Shown here in pieces: positions 43,060 to 52,956 of a stretch of 64,000 nt of DNA (position 1 is its first letter; each line of letters begins with the position of its first letter). Source of the DNA: CAVXFS01 sp963761115 (GTDB lineage: Bacteria > Pseudomonadota > Gammaproteobacteria > Burkholderiales > Gallionellaceae); assembly GCA_963761115.1 (NCBI GenBank), contig CAVXFS010000005.1:992001-1056000 (forward strand), written 5' to 3'. Under the pieces are notes generated by a model. It saw only the letters and a list, made by a program, of their open reading frames with translations, made no database searches and was not told where the DNA came from. The position numbers and the translations under genes were made by a program.

Positions 43060-43926
43060 ATGAAAAAGATAACCAAGGCAGTCTTCCCGGTCGCCGGCAT
43101 GGGCAGCCGTTTTTTGCCCGCGACCAAGGCCAGTCCCAAGGAGATGATGCCGGTGGTGGACAAGCCGCTGATCCAGTATGCGGTGGAAGAGGCGGTGGCG
43201 GCAGGCATTACCGACATGGTGTTCATCACCGGGCGCAACAAGCGCGCGATTGAGGATCATTTCGATACGGCCTACGAGGTGGAGGCGGAGCTGGCTGCGC
43301 GCGGCAAGGACGAATTGCTGCGTCTCGTGCAGGGCGTGATCCCGAGACATGTGAACTGCATCTACATCCGCCAGCCGGAGGCGCTGGGCCTGGGCCATGC
43401 GGTACTTTGCGCGCAGCCGGTGGTGCAGGATGAGCCGTTCGCGGTGATCCTGGCCGACGACCTGATCGATGGCGATCCGCCGGTGATCAAGCAGATGGTG
43501 TCGGTATTCGAGCGCCTTCAGTGTTCGGTGCTTGGGGTGCAGGAAGTGCCGCACGCACAGACCGGGTCATATGGCATCGTCAGTAGCACGAATCTCGAAC
43601 CCGGCGTGGAGAAGGTCAACGGCATGGTGGAGAAACCCAGGCCGGAAGATGCGCCTTCCGACCTGGCCGTGGTCGGGCGCTATATCCTGACGCCACGCAT
43701 CTTCCATCACCTGGTCAGCGTGCAGGCGGGGGCGGGTGGCGAGATCCAGCTGACCGATGGCATCGCCGCGCTGATGCAGGAAGAACAGTTGCTGGCTTAC
43801 CGCTTTACCGGCACGCGTTACGATTGCGGTTCCAAGCTCGGTTACCTGCAGGCGCAGGTGGCTTTCGGTTTGCAGCGCGATGACTTGCGCGACGAGTTTG
43901 CGGCTTACCTTGCATCAGTGCGCTGA
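43060..43926 (+). CDS. galU: UTP-glucose-1-phosphate uridylyltransferase
   Basis: 288 residues. Makes UDP-glucose for polysaccharides. AVFPVAGMGSRFLPATKASP, KEMMPVVDKPLIQYAVEEA, FITGRNKRAIEDHFD, LADDLIDGD and YDCGSKLGYLQA are diagnostic. AGGAGG lies nine bases before the ATG. Its stop overlaps the next start (ATGA-type). It could supply UDP-galactose, via an epimerase, for Glf. Confidence 0.95.
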   Translation: MKKITKAVFPVAGMGSRFLPATKASPKEMMPVVDKPLIQYAVEEAVAAGITDMVFITGRNKRAIEDHFDTAYEVEAELAARGKDELLRLVQGVIPRHVNCIYIRQPEALGLGHAVLCAQPVVQDEPFAVILADDLIDGDPPVIKQMVSVFERLQCSVLGVQEVPHAQTGSYGIVSSTNLEPGVEKVNGMVEKPRPEDAPSDLAVVGRYILTPRIFHHLVSVQAGAGGEIQLTDGIAALMQEEQLLAYRFTGTRYDCGSKLGYLQAQVAFGLQRDDLRDEFAAYLASVR

Positions 43927-44471
43927 TGCTGTCCCGGCAACAGGCGCATGACATTTTGCAGGAGGCGGAGCTGATCGTCTCCGCCACCGAAGTGCGCCTC
44001 GCGGTCGAGCGTGTGGCAGCGGAGATCAGCGCGCGTCTGGCCGACCAGCATCCGCTGGTGCTGTCGGTGATGGGCGGGGCAGTGGTGTTCACCGGGCAGC
44101 TGTTGCCGTTGCTGGACTTCCCGCTCGACTTCGATTACGTGCATGTGTCGCGCTATGGCAACGAACAACAGGGCGGCAAGGTGCAGTGGAAGGTTTCGCC
44201 GCGCGAGAATGTGGCCGACCGCGTCGTGCTGGTGGTGGATGACATACTGGACGAAGGCGAGACGCTGGCGGCGATCAGGCAGCGCGTGCTGGAGCTTGGT
44301 GCTGCCGCCTTTCACAGCGCGGTATTCGCCGACAAGCGCATTGCCAAGCCCAAGCCAGCGCAAGCCGATTTTGTCGGCATGGAGTTGCCCGACCGCTTCG
44401 TATTCGGTTTCGGTATGGACGTACATGGCGCATGGCGCAATTTGCCCGCGATCTATGCAGTCAAGGAATAG
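43926..44471 (+). CDS. Hypoxanthine-guanine phosphoribosyltransferase
   Basis: 181 residues of the type I phosphoribosyltransferase fold with the PRPP motif VVLVVDDILDEGETLAAIRQ (Val-Asp-Asp), a MGGAVVFTGQLLPLLDFPLD loop near residue 50, and the purine-binding PDRFVFGFGMD. Matches the betaproteobacterial Hpt-type enzymes for purine salvage. It sits next to a methylthioinosine phosphorylase gene, whose hypoxanthine product this enzyme could salvage; that link makes biochemical sense. Translationally coupled to galU. Confidence 0.88.
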   Translation: MLSRQQAHDILQEAELIVSATEVRLAVERVAAEISARLADQHPLVLSVMGGAVVFTGQLLPLLDFPLDFDYVHVSRYGNEQQGGKVQWKVSPRENVADRVVLVVDDILDEGETLAAIRQRVLELGAAAFHSAVFADKRIAKPKPAQADFVGMELPDRFVFGFGMDVHGAWRNLPAIYAVKE

Positions 44472-44549
44472 CTTGCCTGCTTCGATCCGGTGGCGCGCGA
44501 TCCAGGGCGCGGGTGTAAGCTGATGGATAACACGATTTCGGGGTAAATC

Positions 44550-45296
44550 ATGCTGGCAATCATAGGCGGGACCGGACTGGCAAAACTGGCCAATCTGCAA
44601 ATCACCCACCGGCAGGTGATGCGCACGCCCTACGGCGAACCGTCGGGCGCGCTGACTTTCGGCACCATCAAGCAAAACGAGGTGGTATTTCTGGCGCGCC
44701 ACGGCTACGGCCATACCATTCCGCCGCATGAGGTGAATTACCGCGCCAATTTGTGGGCGTTGCAGGAACTGGAAGTGGTCAATGTGGTGGCGGTCGCGTC
44801 GGTGGGTGGCATCCGCGCAGACCTGGTGCCGGGTGTCATCGTGGTGCCCAGCCAGATCATCGATTACACGTATGGTCGCGCCTTTACCTATTTCGATGGC
44901 CGCGAACGTCCGCTGACGCATATCGATTTTACCCACCCCTATGACCGGAGCATGCGTCGGCAGATCCTCGATGCCGCGCACCGGGCCGGAGACACTTTTC
45001 TCGATGGCGGTGTGTATGCCGCCACACAGGGGCCGCGTCTGGAAACGGCCGCCGAAGTGAATCGCCTGGAGCGGGATGGCGCGGACATGGTGGGCATGAC
45101 CGGCATGCCCGAGGCCTCCCTGGCGAAGGAACTGGGTTTGAACTATGCGACTATCGCAGTGGTGGTGAACCATGCGGCAGGGCGCGGCGATAGTGTTGAG
45201 GGCATCCGCATGGAGCGCATCAGCAGCGTGGCCGAACCGGCCATGGTAAGAGTGCGAGCCGTGCTCGAATGCCTGGCCGAATGCGAAGATGTATGA
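44550..45296 (+). CDS. S-methyl-5'-thioinosine phosphorylase
   Basis: 248 residues of the MTA/purine nucleoside phosphorylase family: LAIIGGTGLAKL, LARHGYGHTIPPHEVNYRAN, GVYAATQGPRLETAAEV, DMVGMTGMPEASLAKEL. The TGMPEA stretch and gene neighbourhood fit the thioinosine-specific enzyme (PA3004 type), which cleaves methylthioinosine to hypoxanthine. Methylthioadenosine phosphorylase activity is the alternative. It follows the hypoxanthine phosphoribosyltransferase gene and precedes def, an enzyme tied to methionine metabolism only loosely. Confidence 0.85.
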   Translation: MLAIIGGTGLAKLANLQITHRQVMRTPYGEPSGALTFGTIKQNEVVFLARHGYGHTIPPHEVNYRANLWALQELEVVNVVAVASVGGIRADLVPGVIVVPSQIIDYTYGRAFTYFDGRERPLTHIDFTHPYDRSMRRQILDAAHRAGDTFLDGGVYAATQGPRLETAAEVNRLERDGADMVGMTGMPEASLAKELGLNYATIAVVVNHAAGRGDSVEGIRMERISSVAEPAMVRVRAVLECLAECEDV

Positions 45297-45329
45297 CGGC
45301 ACCCTCACCATGGCATTAGGGAGATTTCC

Positions 45330-45863
45330 ATGAACAGGGAAGTGCTGAAGATGGGTGACCCGCGCTTGCTGCGCCGCGCGCAGGAACTGCGCAGTTTAGA
45401 TACCCCGGCGTTGCATGAGTTGATCGCCGACATGCGCGATACCATGCAGGCGCTGGATGGAGCCGGCCTGGCCGCGCCGCAGATCGGGGAGGATCTGCGG
45501 CTGGTGATCTTCGGCGTCAAGCACAACCCGCGCTATCCTGATGCAGAGGAGGTGCCTGACACGGTGTTGATCAATCCGGTGATCACCCCGCTGGGCAACG
45601 AGATGGAAGAAGACTGGGAAGGATGCCTGAGCGTGCCGGGTATGCGCGGCCTGGTGCCCAGGTACAAGTCAGTGCGCTATCAGGGATACGATGAATCCGG
45701 CGCATTGATCGACCGCACCGTGAGCGGTTTCCATGCGCGCGTGGTGCAGCACGAGTGCGATCACCTGGATGGCATCCTGTATCCGATGCGTATTCGCGAC
45801 CTGGCCAACTTTGGTTTTACCGACGTGCTGTTTCCGGAAGGCGCGCCGCAGGAAGATGAGTAG
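45330..45863 (+). CDS. def: Peptide deformylase
   Basis: 177 residues. Removes formyl from new proteins. The three metal motifs are complete: GAGLAAPQIGEDLR, EGCLSVPGMRG and VVQHECDHLDGILY. Not adjacent to fmt, so this may be a second deformylase or the gene may simply be displaced. Length is typical. Confidence 0.93.
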   Translation: MNREVLKMGDPRLLRRAQELRSLDTPALHELIADMRDTMQALDGAGLAAPQIGEDLRLVIFGVKHNPRYPDAEEVPDTVLINPVITPLGNEMEEDWEGCLSVPGMRGLVPRYKSVRYQGYDESGALIDRTVSGFHARVVQHECDHLDGILYPMRIRDLANFGFTDVLFPEGAPQEDE

Positions 45864-45870
45864 TTACCAG

Positions 45871-46614
45871 CTAGTCTGCGGCGAGGGAATTCTGGCTTGA
45901 ATAGAAAAGATCCACGATAGTCATGCGTTCCTTGCTGGACAGCTTCAACTTGATCTCGTTGTAGAGCAATTCGGCACTGTGCCTGTCATTATTGGCGAGT
46001 GCGATCTCGATGATCGTCCTGCCATCCTTGTCGCGCACCCGAAAATCTGCCCCATGGCGGATCAGGGTTTGCGCGATGTCGAAATAGCCTCTTCTGGCGG
46101 CGACCAGGAGTGGTACCAGGCCGTCAAGCGAAAAATTGACATCCACCTGTTGGTCCAGCATGCGGTCCAGCGTGAAAGCATCTCCCTTGCTGACGGTGAT
46201 CAGCAGGGCCAGCCGGGTCGCCTGCGCGTCGATCTTGTTTGCCGGTAATGGCAGGTCGTCGGCATCTGCCTTGATGCTGCCGATGCCAGAGGGCAATAAT
46301 TTGAATGCCTTGCTCAGCAGAGTGAGTGCGACGATTGCTGCCAGCGAGATCGTCATCACCATCGGCCTGATGCCGGCACTCTCGGCCAGCGCTTCGGGCA
46401 GGTTGGCGCCGATGGCCAGGATGATGATGGACAGGGATAGCAACGCCCGCAGGTGCTTTAGCAGGGCGATCAGCACCGCCAGGGTGAGCGCGATCAGCAG
46501 CAGCCTTTTGTCGATCAATGACCCGGTCAGCTGGTTGGGCAGGTTCGCCATGAAGCTCATCAAAGAAACGATCACCAGTATCGCAATTTCGCTATGTCTG
46601 GGTTGAGCAGTCAT
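45871..46614 (-). CDS. Membrane protein with C-terminal ankyrin repeats
   Basis: 247 residues: about four TM helices in residues 10-110 (IAILVIVSLMSFMANLP; LLLIALTLAVLIALL; ALLSLSIIILAIGANLP; MVMTISLAAIVALTLLS), then two or three ankyrin repeats (DGLVPLLVAARRGYFDIAQT, LIRHGADFRVRDKDGRTIIE). Ankyrins bind other proteins, so the cytoplasmic end likely docks a partner. No known family name fits. It converges with def (8 bases between stops). Confidence 0.75.
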   Translation of the reverse strand: MTAQPRHSEIAILVIVSLMSFMANLPNQLTGSLIDKRLLLIALTLAVLIALLKHLRALLSLSIIILAIGANLPEALAESAGIRPMVMTISLAAIVALTLLSKAFKLLPSGIGSIKADADDLPLPANKIDAQATRLALLITVSKGDAFTLDRMLDQQVDVNFSLDGLVPLLVAARRGYFDIAQTLIRHGADFRVRDKDGRTIIEIALANNDRHSAELLYNEIKLKLSSKERMTIVDLFYSSQNSLAAD

Positions 46615-46785
46615 GTTCCCTCCCGGTTAGTCAGTTTGATGGCTTGATGAAGCGTCCGCCGCCATCATAGTTCTCGCCTGAATGGGGTCAATTCGGCCTG
46701 TCGGAAGCGATTGGCCGGAGGAGCGTTCGTCGGTACCGGACCGAGCCGATGAGCGGCGCAGACGGCGATTTACAGGCATTTTGTT

Positions 46786-46815
46786 TTGGCGCGAGCGGGC
46801 CCGACGTGTTAAAAT
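46786..46815 (+). promoter_or_regulatory. Possible gyrA promoter
   Basis: TTGGCG (46786-46791) and TAAAAT (46810-46815), 18-base spacer, 48 bases before the gyrA ATG. Confidence 0.4.
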
Positions 46816-46863
46816 ATCAGGCTGATTTATCCGTAATAATTAAACATTAAGGCGTTGCCATAG

Positions 46864-49422
46864 ATGGAACAATTCGCAAAAGAAACCCTGCCGGTCAGCC
46901 TCGAAGAGGAGATGCGCAGCTCCTATCTCGAATACGCAATGAGCGTGATCGTCGGGCGGGCCTTGCCCGATGTGCGCGACGGCCTGAAACCGGTGCATCG
47001 GCGCGTGCTGTTTGCGATGCACGAGCTGTCCAACGACTGGAATCGGGCCTACAAGAAGTCGGCGCGTATCGTCGGCGACGTGATCGGTAAATACCACCCG
47101 CACGGCGATACCGCGGTGTACGACACCATCGTGCGCATGGCGCAGGATTTTTCGCTGCGCTACATGCTGGTGGACGGACAGGGCAACTTCGGTTCGGTGG
47201 ACGGCGACAACGCGGCGGCGATGCGTTACACCGAGATCCGCATGGCGCAGTATCGCGCACGAGTTGCTGGCCGACCTGGACAAGGAAACCGTCGATTTCG
47301 GCCCGAACTACGACGGCTCCGAGCACGAGCCGCTGGTGTTGCCGGCGCGCTTCCCCAACCTGCTGGTGAACGGTTCTTCCGGTATCGCGGTGGGCATGGC
47401 GACCAACATCCCGCCGCACAACATGACCGAGGTGGTGGATGCCTGCCTGGCGCTGCTGAAGAACCCGGACATGGATATCGAGCAGCTGATCGAGATCATC
47501 CCGGCGCCGGATTTTCCCACCGCCGGCTTCATCTACGGCCTGGCCGGCGTCAAGGAAGGCTACCGCACCGGGCGCGGCCGCGTGGTGATGCGCGCGCGCA
47601 CCCATTTCGAGGACATCGGCAAGGGCGAGCGCCAGGCCATCATCATCGACGAGCTGCCCTACCAGGTGAACAAGGCCAACCTGCTGATGAAGATCGGCGA
47701 GACTGGTGCGCGAGAAGAAGCTCGAAGGCATCTCCGAGATCCGCGACGAGTCGGACAAGTCCGGCATGCGCGCGGTGATCGAGCTGAAGCGCGGCGAAAT
47801 GCCGAAGTGATCCTCAACCAGCTGTACAAGCAGACGCAGCTGCAGGACAGCTTCGGCATGAACATGGTGGCGCATCGCTCGACGGCCAGCCCAGGCTGCT
47901 CAACCTGAAGCAGATTCCTCGACGCCTTCCTGCGCCATCGCCGCGAAGTGGTGACGCGCCGCACCGTGTTCGAACTGCGCAAGGCGCGCGACCGCGGCCA
48001 TATCCTGGAAGGCCTGGCGGTGGCGCTGTCCAACGTGGACGAGATCATCGCGCTGATCAAGGCTGCGCCGACGCCGGCCGATGCCAAGCGCGAATTGATG
48101 GCGCGCAGCTGGCGTTCGTCGCTGGTGGAGGACATGCTGAGCCGCGTCAGCGACGCTTCGCGTCCGGATGGCCTGCTGCCCGAATTCGGCCTGGTGGGCA
48201 CGGCAAGAAGCGCGGCTACAATCTGTCCGATGCGCAGGCGCAGGCGATCCTGGAACTGCGCCTGCAGCGCCTGACCGGGCTGGAGCAGGACAAGATCGTC
48301 GGCGAATACCGCGAGGTGATGGACAAGATCACCGACCTGCTCGACATCCTGGCCAAGCCGGAGCGCGTGACCGCAGATCATCGGCGACGAACTGGTCGCG
48401 ATCAAGTCACAGTTCGGCGACAAGCGCCGCAGCGAGATCATCACGCACACGCAGGACATGAGCATGGAAGACCTGATCGCGCCGGAGGACGTGGTGGTCA
48501 CGCTGTCGCACGGCGGCTACATGAAGGCGCAGAAGCTGGACGAATACCGCGCGCAGAAACGCGGCGGACGCGGCAAGCAGGCCGCCAGCGACCAAGGAAG
48601 ACGATTTCATCGACAACCTGTTCATCGCCAACACGCACGACTACATCCTGTGCTTCTCCAGCCGCGGCCGCGTGTACTGGATCAAGGTCTACGACGTGCC
48701 GCAGGGCAGCCGCATCGCGCGCGGCAAGCCCATCGTCAACCTGTTGCCGCTGGAAGAAGGCGAGAAGATCAACGCCATCCTGCCGGTCAAGGAATTCAGC
48801 GACGACCAGTTCGTGTTCTTCGCCACTAGCGAGCGGCACGGTGAAGAAGACCGCGCTGTCCGATTTCGCCAATCCGCGCAAGGCCGGCATCATCGCCATC
48901 AATCTGGACGAGGGCGATTTCCTGATCGGCGTGGCGCTGACCGACGGCAAGCACGACGTGATGCTGTTCTCCGACGGCGGCAAGGCGGTGCGCTTCGACG
49001 AGAACGACGTGCGCCCCATGGGCCGTGCATCGCGCGGCGTGCGCGGCATGAAGCTGGCGCAAGGGCAGCAGGTGATCTCGCTGCTGGTGGCCGAGAACGA
49101 GGAGCAGAGCGTGCTGACCGCGACCGAGAACGGTTACGGCAAGCGCACGTCGATCGCCGAATACACCCGCCACGGCCGCGGCACCCAGGGCATGATCGCG
49201 ATCCAGACCTCGGCGCGCAACGGCAAGGTGGTCGCCGCGACGCTGGTGAATGTCGATGACGAGATCATGCTGATCGGCACCAGCGGCGTGCTGATCCGCA
49301 CCCGCGTCAAGGAGATCCGCGAGATGGGCCGCACCACGCAGGGCGTCACGCTGATGAATGTGGAAGAGGGCGAGACGCTGGCCGGGTTGAGCCGGATCGC
49401 CGAGCCGGAAGAAGAGGAATAG
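46864..49422 (+). CDS. gyrA: DNA gyrase subunit A, interrupted by nine indel sites
   Basis: Breaks and rejoins DNA to introduce negative supercoils. The catalytic region is clear (SYLEYAMSVIVGRALPDVRD, HPHGDTAVYDTIVRMAQDF, RYTEIRMA), as are the breakage-reunion core and the C-terminal pinwheel repeats (GTVKKTALSDFANPRKAG, KRTSIAEYTRHGRGTQGM, RIRTRVKEIREMGRTTQG-like). The frame steps at 47251, 47702, 47804, 47871-47882, 47917, about 48195, 48376, 48597 and 48831. Removing seven gains (one of them two bases) and filling two losses yields 850 residues, normal. Codons between steps are fully conserved, so the gene is likely intact in the organism. First gene of the aromatic/serine supraoperon. 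Confidence 0.92.
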
Positions 49423-49481
49423 ACTTCCCGCTGTTCGAGGAAGAGCCGGGACCGTATGCCTTGGCGAAAGGATTTCAAGTT

Positions 49482-49581
49482 CCCTCCCCCTTTAAGGGGG
49501 AGGGTTAGGGTGGGGGTAGGACGGTGGCATACTCAAACTCCCTACCCCCATCCCAACCTTCCCCCTGCAAGGGGTGAAGGA
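49482..49581. repeat. Intergenic inverted-repeat element, copy 1
   Basis: Left arm CCCTCCCCCTTTAAGGGGGA followed by GGGTTAGGGTGGGGGTAG; right arm CTACCCCCATCCCAACCTT followed by CCCCCTGCAAGGGGTGAAGG. Each arm carries its own small palindrome and the two arms are inverted copies. It lies between gyrA and serC. Confidence 0.8.
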
Positions 49582-49619
49582 GTAACCCAGTCTGACATAT
49601 TGATAAAGGGAAAGGCAGC

Positions 49620-50703
49620 ATGACGATCTACAATTTCAGCGCGGGACCGGCAGTATTGCCGAAAGCAGGTGTTGCTGCAGGCGCAGGCCGAATTGCCGGA
49701 CTGGCACGGCAGCGGCATGTCGGTGATGGAGATGTCGCATCGCGGCAAGGAATACATGGGTATCCAGGCGCAGGCCGAAGCGGACCTGCGCGAGCTGCTG
49801 GCTATACCCGCCAATTACAAGGTGCTGTTCCTGCAGGGCGGTGCCAGCCTGCAGTTCGCCATGATCCCGATGAACCTGCTGCGCGGCAAGAAATCGGCGG
49901 ATTACCTCAACACCGGCGAGTGGTCGAAGAAGGCCATCAGCGAAGCGAAGAAATTCGGTGCGGTGAACGTGGTCGCGACCGGCGCGGACAAGAATTTCTC
50001 CTACATCCCGGCATTCGACACCTGGCAGCGCGATGCCGGCGCAGCCTACCTGCATTACACGCCGAACGAAACCATCGGCGGCGTCGAGTTCAACTGGGTG
50101 CCGGATAGCGGTGCGGTGCCGCTGGTGGCGGACATGTCCTCTACCATCCTGTCGCGCCCGCTGGATGTGTCCCGGTTCGGCCTGATCTATGCCGGCTCGC
50201 AGAAGAACATCGGCCCGGCCGGATTGACCATCGTCATCGTGCGTGACGACCTGATCGGCGAAGTACTGCCGGGCACGCCGACCATGCTTGACTACAAGAC
50301 CCACGCCGACAACGATTCCATGTACAACACGCCGCCCACCTACGGCATCTACATTGCCGGGCTGGTGTTCCAGTGGTTGAAGAAAAACGGCGGTATCGCC
50401 GCGATGGAACAGGTCAACATCGCCAAGTCGAAACTGCTGTACGGCGCGATCGATGCCAGCAACGGTTTCTACCATTGCCCGACGGCATCGTCCGACCGCT
50501 CGCGCATGAACGTGCCGTTCACGCTGAAGGACAGCGACCTCGACGGCGATTTCCTCAAGCAGGCGGATGCTGCCGGGTTGCTGCAACTCAAGGGTCACCG
50601 CTCGGTCGGCGGCATGCGTGCTTCGATCTACAATGCGATGCCGCTGGAAGGCGTGCAGGCATTGGTTGAATTCATGAACGGATTCGCAAACAGCCATGGT
50701 TGA
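49620..50703 (+). CDS. serC: Phosphoserine aminotransferase, interrupted by one indel
   Basis: PLP enzyme for serine (and pyridoxal phosphate) synthesis. MTIYNFSAGPAVLPK, then MSVMEMSHRGKEYMGIQAQA, FLQGGASLQFAMIPMNLL, GVEFNWVPD, and PLP lysine in YAGSQKNIGPAGLTIVIVRD. One extra base at 49665 (AAA G CAG GTG) splits it after 15 residues; AAA and AAG both mean Lys. Corrected length is 360 residues. Overlaps the following serA start by eight bases. Confidence 0.94.
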
Positions 50704-51880
50704 TAATTTCCGGATACTGACACTGAACAAGATCGCCGCCGTCGGCCTGGAGCGTTTTCCGGCCGAGCATTACGTCACCGGTACCGACATTGCCGATCCC
50801 GACGCCATCCTGGTGCGCTCCCAGAACATGCTGGAGATGGACATCCCCGCCAGCGTGAAGGCCATCGCCCGCGCCGGCGCCGGCACCAACAACGTGCCGG
50901 TGAAGAAGATGAGCGCGCGCGGTATCCCGGTGTTCAATGCGCCGGGGGCGAATGCCAATGCGGTGAAGGAGCTGGTCATCAGCGGCATGCTGCTGGCCTC
51001 GCGCAACATCGTTCCGGCGCTGCAATTCGTCGGCGGCCTTGCCGGCGACGATGCGACACTGCACAAACTGGTCGAGGAGGGCAAGAAAAAATATGCCGGC
51101 ACCGAGTTGCGTGGCCGCACGCTTGGCATCATCGGCCTCGGCGCGATCGGCCGTCTGGTTGCGGATGCCGCGATCAACCTCGGCATGAACGTGATCGGCT
51201 TCGACCCGGAGATCACCGTGGATGCGGCCTGGGGTTTGCCGTCGCAGGTGAAAAAGGCAAACAGCGTGGAAGACCTGCTCAGGAACAGCGACTTCGTCTC
51301 GTTGCACGTGCCGCTGCTGGATGCGACACGCAACCTGATCGACGAAAAACGCGTGCAGGCGATGAAGCCGGGCTGCGTGCTGCTGAATTTCTCCCGCGAT
51401 GCGATCGTCGATGAGGACGCGATCCTGGCCGGGCTGGCGAGCAAACAAGTGCGCAGCTATGTGTGCGATTTCCCGAGCAACAAGGCCAAGGGCAATCCCG
51501 GCGTGATCGCGTTGCCGCATCTGGGTGCATCCACCATGGAAGCCGAGGATAATTGCGCAGTGATGGTGGTGGAGCAGGTGCGCGATTATCTGGAGCACGG
51601 TAACGTGGTCAATACGGTGAATTTCCCCAATGTCAGCATGCCGCGCGAATCTTCCTTCCGCCTCGGCATCTCCAACGCCAACGTGCCCAACATGCTTGGC
51701 CAGATTTCCGGTACGCTGGCGGCTTCGGGGATCAATATCCATAACATGATGAACAAGTCGCGCGGAGAAGTGGCCTACACGCTGGTTGATACCGACAGCG
51801 TGTCGACGCCCGAATTGCTGGCGCAGATCGCAGCCATTCCCGGCGTGCTGATGGTGCGCGACCTGCCGTTGGAGAACTGA
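50696..51880 (+). CDS. serA: D-3-phosphoglycerate dehydrogenase
   Basis: 394 residues. First step of serine synthesis. IARAGAGTNNVPVKKM, the NAD-binding LGIIGLGAIGRLVADAAINL, catalytic Arg/Glu/His pattern (SLHVPLLDATRNLI, and LPHLGASTMEAEDNC), and a C-terminal ACT domain (about 318-394, NIHNMMNKSRGEVAYTLVDT) that may bind serine for feedback control. Placing serA inside the gyrA-serC-pheA cluster joins both serine enzymes in one unit. Confidence 0.9.
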   Translation: MVDNFRILTLNKIAAVGLERFPAEHYVTGTDIADPDAILVRSQNMLEMDIPASVKAIARAGAGTNNVPVKKMSARGIPVFNAPGANANAVKELVISGMLLASRNIVPALQFVGGLAGDDATLHKLVEEGKKKYAGTELRGRTLGIIGLGAIGRLVADAAINLGMNVIGFDPEITVDAAWGLPSQVKKANSVEDLLRNSDFVSLHVPLLDATRNLIDEKRVQAMKPGCVLLNFSRDAIVDEDAILAGLASKQVRSYVCDFPSNKAKGNPGVIALPHLGASTMEAEDNCAVMVVEQVRDYLEHGNVVNTVNFPNVSMPRESSFRLGISNANVPNMLGQISGTLAASGINIHNMMNKSRGEVAYTLVDTDSVSTPELLAQIAAIPGVLMVRDLPLEN

Positions 51881-51883
51881 GCC

Positions 51884-52948
51884 ATGACTGACGAGCTGAA
51901 ACAGTATCGGGAGCACATCGACCGCGCGGACGATGATCTGCTCAAGTTGCTGAATCAGCGTGCCGCGCTGGCGAGCAAGATCGGCCATGTCAAGGGCGAG
52001 GAAGCGGTGTTGCGTCCCGAGCGCGAAGCGCAGGTATTGCGCCGCATGGCTGCAGCCAATTCCGGACCGCTTTCGGAGCAGAGCGTAACGCAACTGTTCA
52101 CCGAGATCATGTCGCACTGCCGCGCGCTGGAAGCACCGATCGCCGTGGCCTATCTTGGACCGGAGGGGACCTTCAGCGAAGCGGCGATGATCAAGCGCTT
52201 CGGCCACGCCAGCCACGGCATGCCCTGCGCGTCCATCGACGAAGTGTTTCGCGAGGTGGAAAGCGGCGAGGCGAATTACGGCATGGTGCCGGTGGAAAAT
52301 TCCAGCGAAGGCGCGATCGGCCGCACGCTGGACCTGCTGCTGCAGAGTCCGCTGAAGGTCTGCGGGGAGGTGATGTTGCCGATACACCAGTGCCTGCTGT
52401 CACAGCAGACCGGGTTGGGCAAGATCAAGCGCGTATATTCACATCCGCAATCACTGGGCCAGTGCCAGCACTGGCTGAATGCAAACCTGCCGCATGCCGA
52501 GCGGGTGGCAGTGTCCAGCAACGCCGAGGCAGCGCGGCTGGCGGCGCAGCAGCCGGACAGTGCGGCGGTGGCGGGGAGGCAGGCAGCGGAGCGTTTCGGC
52601 GTCGCCATGCAAGCGGAAAATATCGAGGACGACCCACGCAACACCACGCGCTTCCTGGTGATCGGCGATCAGGAGGTGGCGCCGTCGGGCCGGGACAAGA
52701 CCACGCTGGTGATGTCCGCCGCCAATCGTCCCGGCGCGGTACATGACCTGCTGGTGCCGCTGGCGAAGAACGGCGTTTCCATGACCAAGCTGGAATCACG
52801 GCCGGCACGATCCGGGCTGTGGGAGTACGTGTTCTTCGTCGACATCGAGGGTCACAGCGAGGACACAAAAGTCGCTGCCGCACTGACCGAACTGAACCAG
52901 GTCGCCGCATTCGTGAAGGTACTGGGGTCGTATCCGGTGGCGGTGTAG
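51884..52948 (+). CDS. pheA: Chorismate mutase / prephenate dehydratase
   Basis: 354 residues. N-terminal AroQ chorismate mutase (about 1-90: YREHIDRADDDLLKLLNQRA, RPEREAQVLRRM), prephenate dehydratase (about 95-270: VAYLGPEGTFSEAAMIKRFG, PVENSSEGAIGRTLDLLLQ, NTTRFLVIG), C-terminal ACT domain with SMTKLESRPARSGLWEYVFF (ESRP, the Phe-binding spot). Converts chorismate to phenylpyruvate and is probably inhibited by phenylalanine. Three bases after serA. Confidence 0.95.
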   Translation: MTDELKQYREHIDRADDDLLKLLNQRAALASKIGHVKGEEAVLRPEREAQVLRRMAAANSGPLSEQSVTQLFTEIMSHCRALEAPIAVAYLGPEGTFSEAAMIKRFGHASHGMPCASIDEVFREVESGEANYGMVPVENSSEGAIGRTLDLLLQSPLKVCGEVMLPIHQCLLSQQTGLGKIKRVYSHPQSLGQCQHWLNANLPHAERVAVSSNAEAARLAAQQPDSAAVAGRQAAERFGVAMQAENIEDDPRNTTRFLVIGDQEVAPSGRDKTTLVMSAANRPGAVHDLLVPLAKNGVSMTKLESRPARSGLWEYVFFVDIEGHSEDTKVAAALTELNQVAAFVKVLGSYPVAV

Positions 52949-52956
52949 TTAAAATT

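Noticed and set aside
46864..49422. Programmed ribosomal frameshifting or true pseudogene status for gyrA
   Set aside because: Nine separate steps of both signs without slippery sequences cannot be programmed, and the conservation between them argues against decay.
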